DNA of 64,000 nt, from the IMG/VR virus record IMGVR_UViG_3300027817_000001, positions 1 through 64,000 of that record; one strand, written 5' to 3'. Made by a program: the position numbers and the translations under genes. The DNA is from a virus. Every line of letters starts with the position of its first letter. Within the stretch, counting starts at the first letter, position 1. Under the pieces are notes generated by a model, which did not search any database, was not told where the DNA came from, and was given only the letters and a program-made list of their open reading frames with translations. This document shows, piece by piece, positions 17,480-27,000 of this stretch.

Positions 17480-17941
17480 ATGGGGCGATTTGAGACCATT
17501 CCAGGCCGTCAATTCCACTGCGGGGCCATAATTCGGCGCCTGCGTGCCGAGCATCGCGCCGCCATTGCGACGCTTGGCGTCTCTCCGCATCGCAGCCTGC
17601 GGTCGAATTTCGACATTTCGATGTTTACGAGAGCGTGGCTTGTCGACGGCGAGCTCGCCGGTCTGGGCGGCGTGACCGGATCGGAGATCTCGTCAACTGG
17701 GTATGTCTGGCTGGCGCTATCCGAGCGAGCCACGCGATTCCCGGTCGAGATCGTGAAAGAGACCCAACGGCAAATGGCGCGCATCCTGCTGACCAAGCGC
17801 GAATTGGTGACGCTGATCATTCCCGAGGATAAGACATCACTTCGATTTGCAACATGGCTCGGATTTGAGACCGTGGACCCAACGCCGATCCCGTGCGGCT
17901 CCGGCCGTGCCATGCTGATCCGATATACCACAGGAGACTGA
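17480..17941 (+). CDS. GNAT-like internal virion protein
   Basis: This 153-aa protein has a GNAT acetyltransferase-like layout: AWLVDGELAGLGGVTG as the central strands, RFPVEIVKETQRQMARILL as the helix and LRFATWLGFETVDPTPI as the C-terminal fold signature. Related GNAT-fold proteins occur beside core genes in T7-like phages (the gp13 position). The classic acetyl-CoA loop is weak, so catalysis is uncertain and a structural role is possible. Confidence 0.65.
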   Translation: MGRFETIPGRQFHCGAIIRRLRAEHRAAIATLGVSPHRSLRSNFDISMFTRAWLVDGELAGLGGVTGSEISSTGYVWLALSERATRFPVEIVKETQRQMARILLTKRELVTLIIPEDKTSLRFATWLGFETVDPTPIPCGSGRAMLIRYTTGD

Positions 17942-17944
17942 TCC

Positions 17945-18505
17945 TTGGCATTCGCTCCATTGCTTGCAGTTGCGGCGACCGGCCTTTCCGCGGTCGGCGC
18001 GGTCGAGGGCGGCATCGCATCCAAGAACGCTGCCGATTACCAGGCACAGGTCTCGGCGAACAACGCCACGATCGCCAACCAGAATGCGGCCTATGCCATG
18101 GCATCCGGTGAGGCACAGGCGGCCAACCAGAGCCGGAAGGGCGCGGCCAATATCGGCCAGATCAAGGTGAAGCAGGCCGCCAGCGGGGTCGACGTGAACA
18201 GCGGGTCGGCCGTGGACGTGCAGACCGGCCAGCGCGAAACCAATCAGCTCGACACCGAGACCGTGCTCAATAATTCCGAACTGCAGGCGTACGGTTATCG
18301 TACCCAAAGCACGAATTTCCAAGCTCAATCCCAACTCGACACGATGCAGGGCGAGCAAGCCGAGGAGGCGGGCTATCTGAAGGCCGGCGGGGATCTCCTA
18401 TCTGGTGCATCAGGGGTCGGAGGGAAATGGACTGGGCTCACCAGCAACAATCTCGGCAGCTCGCTCATGGGCGGCGGCAGTCCGTCAGGCTACGGCACGG
18501 GTTAG
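17945..18505 (+). CDS. T7 gp14-type internal core protein
   Basis: The start is TTG at 17945. The 186-aa product has an Ala-rich N-terminal segment (LLAVAATGLSAVGAVEGG), a long Ala/Gln/Asn helix (QVSANNATIANQNAAYAMAS) and a GVDVNSGSAVDV turn, the pattern of gp14-family core or ejection proteins. In T7 this protein leaves the virion first and inserts in the outer membrane. Position before the transglycosylase gene agrees. Confidence 0.75.
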   Translation: MAFAPLLAVAATGLSAVGAVEGGIASKNAADYQAQVSANNATIANQNAAYAMASGEAQAANQSRKGAANIGQIKVKQAASGVDVNSGSAVDVQTGQRETNQLDTETVLNNSELQAYGYRTQSTNFQAQSQLDTMQGEQAEEAGYLKAGGDLLSGASGVGGKWTGLTSNNLGSSLMGGGSPSGYGTG

Positions 18506-18508
18506 ACC

Positions 18509-21085
18509 ATGGCAGAACCTATCCCCACGAGTGACGGCGTCGCGAGCGTCGCCCCGGCATCGACAACCCCGGATGACTACGAGCACATCACGGCCAACCC
18601 GGAGGCGTTCGGCGGCGGCGTGGCGCAGGGCCTCAGCGCGTTGGGCGCAGGCGCAAAGACGGCGGCAGACTTCTATCAGCACGCCGCATCTGACGACGCC
18701 AGTAACCAGTTCCAGGACTTCGCCACCAAACTGCTGCACGGTGATCCGAGCAAGCCCATGACCGGGCCTGACGGCATGCCTGTCATGGGGCCGGACGGCA
18801 AGCCGATGCCCGACACCGGCTATCTCGGCACGCGCGGCCGAACCGCGATGGATCAGCGGCAGGGCGCCGAGCAGGCCCTCGACGCGCAGGAAAAGCAGCT
18901 CCGCAGCAATCTCAGTTCGCCCGAGGCGCAGCTCCAGTTCGACAATTTCGTCCGCAGGTATCGATCGCAGACCGCCGAGCGGATTGGCTCGCATGCTGAC
19001 CAGCAGTCGACGACTTGGTATTCCCAGGTCAACACCGATACGGCCAAGCTGGCAATGGAGCACATCGCCAACAACTTCGACAATCCGAAGGAGATCGCGG
19101 CCGGCGCGGCGGATCTGACCAACGCCTACGTCAAGAATGCTCAGCTGCAGGGCGCCACACCGGACAGCCCACAGATGAAGGAAGCGTTGCTATCGGCGCG
19201 ACGCGATGCCCTGGACTCCCAGCTCAACGCCATGGCGGTGAAGGATCCGGCGCGGGCGCTGGCGGTGCTGGACAAGAACAAGGAGATCGCTGGCACCAAA
19301 TACGACGAATTGTCGACCCGGTTCCGCAGCCGCGCCCAGCAGCAGCAGGGCTATGACATCGCCGACCAAGCGATCAAGGAGACCTATGCGAAATCGGCGC
19401 CGCAAGGCGGGTATCAGCCGATAGTGCTGACCCAGGCCGGGGCGCCGTACGGCATTTCCGGAAGCTATTTGCAGCGTGTGCAACAGCTCGAGACCGGGGC
19501 AAACCCGAACCAGACCAGCGAGACCGGGGCCAAGGGGCCGTTTCAGTTCATCGATTCCACGGCAAAGCGATACGGCCTGAACGATCCGTTCGATTACCAG
19601 AAGGCCGCCGATGCTGCGGCGCGCCTCGCCGCTGATAACAAGAACGAATTGAACCAGCGGCTCGGCCGGCCGCCGACCGACGCCGAACTCTACCTCGCGC
19701 ATCAGCAGGGCGCCAGCGGGGCGGCGGTGCTACTGGCCAACCCGAACACGCGCGCCGGTGACCTTGTCGGCGATCGTGCCATCCGGGTGAACGGCGGCGA
19801 TCCCAACGCGCCCGCGTCACAATTCACGAGCATGTGGGCGGCAAAGTTCGTCGGCGCGCCGGGGCAAGCTGTCGCAACGCAGAAAGCTATGGCGTTTCAA
19901 TCCATCCTGTCGAACCCTGACATCAGTCCAGAGGTTCGAGCCCATGCCCTGCAGCGTGTCCAGCAGGAGATGCAGGCAAACCAGATCGCGCAGGAGCAGG
20001 ACGCCAAGGCGCAGAAGGCCAAGACCGACGCGATGCAGACCGATCTGGTGCGCCAGATCATCAACGGGACCGGCCCCGACATCATCGGCAAGATCGCCGA
20101 TTCGGGACTTCCTGCGGCTGAGATGGAGAACCTGTACAAATTCGCCACCAACGAAGGTGGGATCCAGGACGATCAGCGCTATGGACCGGGCTACACCGCG
20201 GCATTCAAGCAGGTGCTGTCCAACCCAGACGATCCTTCGCACATCAGCACGGCCGGCGAGATCATCGCTCGAGGTGGGCCAGGAGGGGATCTGACCAAGC
20301 GCGGCGTCACCGAGCTGCTCGGCGTCATGGAGAAGATCAAGAAGCAGCCGGATCAGGCCGGCATCGCCACGGTGAAGTCGAAGCAGCTCGATTATTACCT
20401 GGACAAGTTTGCAGTCGACGAAAACAGCATATTGGCCGGACTTCCCAACGTAACAATCAAGCGCGACCAGAAGGGCAAGGACCGGTTCAACCACGATTTC
20501 GTCCCGGCGTTCGAGGCGGCCTATTCGCAATGGGTGGGACAGGGCAAAGACCCGATGGACTTTCTGACCGACAACAAGAAGCTCGACGACATCATGAACC
20601 GGGTCTATCCGCCGTCGGAGCGGGCCGCGGACGCGATCAAGAAAAGTCCTGTGCCAGAGAAGCCGCCGCCGGCGCCGGAGGGCGCCGCGCCGCAGTCCTG
20701 GGACCATCTGATGGCGTCGCCGCCGAAGCTCAGGACCGGCGACCCGGTGCCGCTTGACAAATGGGGTGCGGTGCTGACCTGGCTGGCGCAGAACCCGACG
20801 CCCGAGAACAAGGCCGCGTTCGATGCAAAGTTCGGACCGAGCGGCTATACCTCCGACATGGTGCTGAAGCGGCTGCCGCACGCCGCCGTGGCCGAGCCGG
20901 CAAAACCGGCAGAGAAACCAGCCGCGCCGCAAGCCACTACTCCGGCTGCGCCCGAATCGTCCGACGAAAACCCGTTCCTGAAAAAGATCAAGGACGACAA
21001 CAAGCTGAGCCCGGCCGAGATCGAAGAACAGAAGAAGAGAACCGAAAATGCCGAGCCGATCGTGCAGGTCGGCATTCGCGGCTGA
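18509..21085 (+). CDS. internal virion protein with lytic transglycosylase domain
   Basis: The 858-aa product has an N-terminal helical region, then a transglycosylase-like domain around residues 315-440. The likely catalytic Glu is near residue 328 (VQQLETGANP), followed by GAKGPFQFIDSTAKRYG and ELYLAHQQGASGA, as in SLT-type enzymes. It would cut peptidoglycan as DNA is ejected. The C-terminal 150 residues are Pro/Ala-rich and lead to the polyvalent gene 11 bases later. Confidence 0.8.
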   Translation: MAEPIPTSDGVASVAPASTTPDDYEHITANPEAFGGGVAQGLSALGAGAKTAADFYQHAASDDASNQFQDFATKLLHGDPSKPMTGPDGMPVMGPDGKPMPDTGYLGTRGRTAMDQRQGAEQALDAQEKQLRSNLSSPEAQLQFDNFVRRYRSQTAERIGSHADQQSTTWYSQVNTDTAKLAMEHIANNFDNPKEIAAGAADLTNAYVKNAQLQGATPDSPQMKEALLSARRDALDSQLNAMAVKDPARALAVLDKNKEIAGTKYDELSTRFRSRAQQQQGYDIADQAIKETYAKSAPQGGYQPIVLTQAGAPYGISGSYLQRVQQLETGANPNQTSETGAKGPFQFIDSTAKRYGLNDPFDYQKAADAAARLAADNKNELNQRLGRPPTDAELYLAHQQGASGAAVLLANPNTRAGDLVGDRAIRVNGGDPNAPASQFTSMWAAKFVGAPGQAVATQKAMAFQSILSNPDISPEVRAHALQRVQQEMQANQIAQEQDAKAQKAKTDAMQTDLVRQIINGTGPDIIGKIADSGLPAAEMENLYKFATNEGGIQDDQRYGPGYTAAFKQVLSNPDDPSHISTAGEIIARGGPGGDLTKRGVTELLGVMEKIKKQPDQAGIATVKSKQLDYYLDKFAVDENSILAGLPNVTIKRDQKGKDRFNHDFVPAFEAAYSQWVGQGKDPMDFLTDNKKLDDIMNRVYPPSERAADAIKKSPVPEKPPPAPEGAAPQSWDHLMASPPKLRTGDPVPLDKWGAVLTWLAQNPTPENKAAFDAKFGPSGYTSDMVLKRLPHAAVAEPAKPAEKPAAPQATTPAAPESSDENPFLKKIKDDNKLSPAEIEEQKKRTENAEPIVQVGIRG

Positions 21086-21096
21086 AGAGGTGACGT

Positions 21097-24000
21097 GTGG
21101 ATAAAGAACCGAGCCCGTTGGACGACATCGGCGACGTCGGACCGCCGATCGGCCAGGACACCAGCCAGAGCTTCGGACCAGGATCGGGCCCAACCGTCCT
21201 GAACACGGTGACGGACAGCTTTGCGCCACAAGGCGGAGGAACCGGCGCCAGCGCGCTCGGCACGGCGCTGCAGGAAACCGGGCCGGCGCGGTTCGCCACA
21301 CCGCTCGACGATATCGGCGAGATCGCGCCGGAAGAAGTGACGGTCAAGGGCGCGGTGACGCGCGGCGCGGTGCACGGCGCGGTGCCCGCAGCCGGCGCGA
21401 TGGCTGGTGCTGGCGCAGGCGCTGAAGCGGGTGGCGCCGTGGGCGCGTTTCTCGGCCCGTGGGGCGCGCTTGCAGGCGGCGTGATTGGCGGCATCGGTGG
21501 CGCGATCGGCGGCGGCTTTGCTGCCGACAAGGCACAGGACTACACGCTATCCAAGCTGCCGGATAGCTTTGTGGATGCGTTCGGCCAAGGCGAGAGGCAG
21601 CAGCGGCTCGACCAGCAGGAACGACCCGTTGCCTCGTTTGTCGGCGGCATGATTCCGTTCGCGCTGACCATGCAGCCGACCAAGTTGGCTTTTAGGGCCA
21701 CGGGCTTGCCGGAAAATGCCACAACCATTCAAAAGCTGATGGCGAACCCAGTCACGGCCCGACTGTTCGGCGGCGGTGTGATGGGCGGGATGGAGCTGGG
21801 CCAAGAGGCGGCACAGGGCCAGGTCGACTGGCGCAAGGTCGGCATCGCGACCGGATTCGGCGTTGTGTTCAACAAGCCGAACGCGTTGGGCGAGGCAATC
21901 ACAGAGATGGGCGCATCGCCGGCGCGGCGGATGCTCGGCCGGCCAGAACCGGCGGCGCGGCCGCCGACCATCGCACAGGCCGGCGACACCAAGATCATGG
22001 GCCCGGGCATCACCGAGGCGGTGTTCCAGGGCAGCCACGAGCAGGCGCCGGAAGCCGCGATGACGGCGCAGCAGACCGCGCGCGACGAGCAGGCGGCCCG
22101 CGGCGAGCACCCGGAGCCGAATCCGGCTGACATCGCCCGGCAGATGGAGCCGGAACTGTTCGCTCGCTATGACGATCTGGTGAGCCGTCGGGATGCGTTT
22201 CGTAAGTGGATTGACGATTACAACCGACCGTCGCCCGAGGCCATAGCCGAGGTTGATGGCAGGGTTGCTGATCTGCAAAAGCAACTCGACGAGCATGTCG
22301 CGGAGCGCGGCGGATATGCGGCTGGGCCTGAGGCCCGGCGGCTGCGCGCGCAGATCAGGGAGACACAGAAAGAGCGCGACGAATTGGCGGGGCGGGCAGC
22401 AACGTTCTCGCGCGGCGAGGCGCAGGACACCGCAGACCTTGCTTTGGCCCGTAAGCATTTGATGGATACCGACTTCGAACTTAGGGACGTCCAGAAAGAG
22501 GTCGCGGCCGCACATCGGCGCGCCGCCGACGCCGCCGGCACCGAGACCGTCCCGGCCGAGCCGCACGCCACCATCGCCGACATGCTGGCAGAACAGGAGA
22601 ACGCACCCAATGCCCAAGCGCCAGAACAAGGAGCCGGAGCATCTGGCGTTCCAGCAGGCGGTGAAGCTGGGCCTGAAGCCGGAGCAGTGCCTGGAGCTGC
22701 TGGTGCTGTCGTTTCTGGCCCTCAACGTTCCATTGGCGATCAGCGCGCCTTCATCGCGGACGACGTCGCCCGACGATTGATCGCCGCGGGGCGTCCGGAG
22801 GACGAAGCTCGAGCGGCGGCTCAATTGGTCGCGTCGCGCTATGTCACGCGCGCCGGACGGTTCGAGGGCAAGCTTGGCTCGGCCGAGGAGCTTTATGCCA
22901 AGGAGAGCGCGGCTATCGCGGGCCCCGGCGGCAAGGCGCTCCCGCCGGCGTTTCCACCGCGCGAGGTGACCGAAGCGGCGGAGACCGCTGCTCGCGTGAA
23001 GGCCGCGACGCCAGCCGCTCAACCGGGCATTCTTGCCAACGATTTCGAGAGCGCTGACCGGATCAAAAACGAGTGGCGAAAGGCCACCCCATTCACCGGA
23101 TCGGTTGAGGATTTCATCGCCGCGTCGAAGCCCAACCAGGAATCGCTGGCCGCGGTCGGCAAGCAGCTGGCGGATGAACTCGGGCTGACGTTCAAAGATC
23201 CCGGCGTCAAGGCGGACGGGCCGGGCAAGGGACTGGATCGGCTGCAAAGCAAGGCAAAGCGGTTCGGCGCGATCGGCTCGGTGACCGACCAGGTGCGAGC
23301 CGGGTTCGACGTGAAGACGCCAGCGCAGGCAGACCAGATCGTGCAGAGGATGGGAGAGAAATTCCAGGTGACGGACGAGGGCTGGCAGATGACGCCGGCC
23401 GGGTATTTCGACCGGAAAGTCTATGTCCGATTCCCGGACGGCATGATTGGCGAAGTCCAGATGTGGCCGCCCGGCATGCTTGCCACCAAGAAGGTTGGAC
23501 ACAAGCTGTATGAAGGCGCGCGCGAGCTGCCGCCGTGGCATCCGCTGATTCCGGAGTTCAACCGGACGCAAGCCGAGGTCTACGAGCCGGTGCGTGCCGC
23601 GCTTTCGGCCGAATGGAATGCGGTTTTGGGCAGGGGCGGCAACGAACCGAACCTCTTGGCGAATGCCCCCGCTGAGAGCACGGCGGCATTGGATCCGACG
23701 TCGGCAGCGTTAACTTCTTCCCACGAGCCTTTGACCAGCGCCCATGCCTCCGAAGGAGTCCAGAAGGCCGGGAGCCCGTCCCAAGAACAGGCTTTGATGT
23801 CTGACATGTTTGGGATCTCCAACGAAAATGTAGGAGAACATGCGTCCCCCGTCAACGCCGCATTGACCGCTCGCGACAAAATCGACGAACTTTCTCCGGC
23901 CGAGCAGAAGACGCAGCTGCCGACATATACCGCAGCGGCCGAGCAATCGCCGCAGGGCCGCGACCAGCCGGCCGGCGTGTTCATGTTCGACCCCACCAAG

Positions 24001-27000
24001 CTTGAGGTCGACGCCAAGCGCTTCCAGTTCAAGACCGGCGGGGACGAATACGGCGTCACCGGCGCGTTGCGCAACGTCCAGAAATGGGATCCGGCCAAGG
24101 CGCAATCGATCATTGTGTGGGAGCAGGCGGACGGCAAGCTGTTCGTGGCCGATGGTCACCAGCGTTCCGGGCTCGCTCGCCGCCTGGTCGAACAGGGCAA
24201 GGCGAAGGACGTCCAACTGCCGGGCGTGCTCTACCGCGAGAAGGATGGCATTTCCGCCGACGACATCCGCGCCATTGCGGCCGTGACAAACATTGCCAAC
24301 GGCTCGGGCAAGGCGATCGACGGCGCCAAGGTGCTGCGGGAGCGGCCGGACCTTCTCGACGAATCGCTGCCGCTGTCCGCCGGCAAGGGCAAGCAGGCCG
24401 CGGCGCTGGCGCGGCTCGGTGACGAAGCGTTTCGGATGGTGGTCAACGATGTGGTGCCGGAGCACTATGGTGCCGTAGTCGGCGACCTGCTGCCGAAAGA
24501 TCCGGACCGCCAGGTGGCCGCGCTGAAGGCGATCGCGCGGTTCGAGCCGAAGAACGCGGACGAGGCCGCGGTGCTGACCCAGCGCGTGGCCCAGGCCGAA
24601 CTGGCGAAGAAGGAGGAGGGCGCGCAAACCTCCATGTTCGGCGACCTTGAGACGCCAGAGTCGACCGCCGGCGAGGAGATGAAGATTGTTGGCCGGGCGA
24701 TCGCCGACCTCAAGAAAGACAAGTCGCTGTTCGCGCGCGTGCTCGCAAATGCGGAGCGGATCGAAAAAACCGGCTCGACAATTGAGCGCGAGGCGGCGCA
24801 GAATGTCTCAAACGACGCTGAGGTTTTTGCCAAGACGCTAACATCAGAGGCCTATTCCTCGGGACCGGTGCGCACCGAGCTCGTGGCGGCCGCAAGGGAC
24901 CTGAAAAATGGAAAATCATCCATCGGAGAAGCTACACAGCGAATACTCGCTGCCCTCCGGGAGCAGGCTGAGACGCATGGCGCTGATCGGAATGGCGCTG
25001 TCGGAGCAGGGGCGAAAGAGCGAGAGCTCGCCCAAACCGACGTCGAAAGGGTCAAGGACCACGAAGGCTACCCAATCGACCGAGGCGAAATAAGCCACGA
25101 TTTGCATGATGAGTGGGCGGACCTGATCCGCGATCTAAAGGAGGGCGGCGAAGACGTCCCGTCGTCCCCGGCGCTGCGCCTGGCGCTTAAGAAGTTCGAT
25201 GATCTGATCAAGCAGAACGATTCGCGGCTGGTCATCCGGCGTGGCCAGATCGCCGACGTCATAGGCTCGCTCGAAAAAGCCAAGACCGACATCGCCGAGA
25301 AATTCGAGACTGGCAGCGGCCGCGCCACGGCGAAAAGCCTGTCCGGCCGCGTGATCGAGGCCAAGATCGACGACGAGATTGTGGGGCTGCGCCGCACCGA
25401 GAAAGAGCTGCAGGACTTCTTTGGCGAGGAGGAGCCGGGCGACCTGTTCGCAGCCGAGCCCGGCGCCGAAGGCAAGCCGCAAGCCCTGATCCCGGGCGTC
25501 GCGCCGGTCACCGCGCGTGACCGCATCCAGGCGCTGGCCAACAAGCCGCTTGCTCCAAAGAAGGCGCAGAAGGCCGCCGATGAAGGGCTGTTCGGCTCGT
25601 CGAAGGATCAGAAGGAACTGTTTCAGCACAAAGCAGATCACGATGATGATCTGATTAGAATGCTTAGAGGCGCTCTGGAAACTGACGAATACAGCTCAGT
25701 TGATAGTGCCGGAAGACGTGTTCCTGCATCTTCCCGCGAACTACTTGATCGCATGTCCAAAAAATACGGGGAAGACACTGATTTAGATCAGTGGTCAGAG
25801 AAAGATTACGACGCATATTTTGCTGCAGTCGACCGTGAAGCTGCAGTCAATAGCGAGACATTGGAAAATGCTGGAATAACGCAATCTTCAGCCAAAGCAG
25901 CCAAAGATGATGGCTTTGATACTTCACGGGAGTTTTGGCATGGCACGACGCACGGAATATTCACGGATTTTCGAGAGTCGACTGCTGAGAACGACGTATT
26001 AGGGCCGGCCATCTATCTCGGATCAACAAAGGGGCTTTCAGATTTCTATGGTCCTGGCCGCGGCGGTGACCTGCTCGGCCCATTCCATGTCCGCGGGAAT
26101 ATCGTGAACGAGAACACGATGGTACCGAGGGATCCAGACAAGTATCCGGGGCAGATGGCGAAAGCGTCTCAGGTCATGGGGACGCTCAAGCTCGCTCTGG
26201 AAGACAAGCGAATGCGTGCACCATGGGGCAAGGACATGACACCAGCGCAATATGCGCGCGAGTTCTGGAAGCGGCGCGGCGTCGATGGCTACGATTCCGG
26301 TTTTGAAGTCGCAATATACGACCCGAAGAACATCAGAGCTGGGTTTTCAATTGATGGCGGCACAATTCGCCCATCGACAGAACTCAATCAAGTCATGCGC
26401 GGCAAGATCAAGATCGGCTCCGGCCGTCCGCTGATCTCGCTGCTCAAAGATGCCAACGCCTCGACCTTCATCCATGAGACCGGCCATGAGTGGCTGGAGC
26501 AGATGGTGAAAGATGCCGCGCACCCCGACGTTTCGGATGTCGTGCGCAAGGACATGGCGTCCACGCTGGAATGGATGGGATTGGAAAAGCCAGAGGACCT
26601 GCAAGAAACTACCAAAGCTGGAAAATTGACTGCCAGAGCAACAAAGGCTCACGAGAAATTCGCCCGTGGATTCGAGCAATACATGCGCGAGGGCGTGGCT
26701 CCATCGAAAGAACTCGCCGGCGTATTTGCGCAATTCCGCAACTGGCTGCTCCAGATCTATCAGAGCCTGAAGGGTCTCGGATCAGAGATCAGCCCGGAGA
26801 TCCGCGGCGTGTTCGACCGCATGCTGGAGATGGAACCGCAGCGCACCGTCATTGCGCCGGAGCGGCTGCAGCCCGATCTGCTGCACGACATCCACGAGGC
26901 CGACGCGGCACACACTCCGCCGCACGAGGCCGAGCCGGCGATGGACCGCATCATTGCGGAACGAGATCGCTACATCACAGAGCAACCCCCGGAGATTCAG

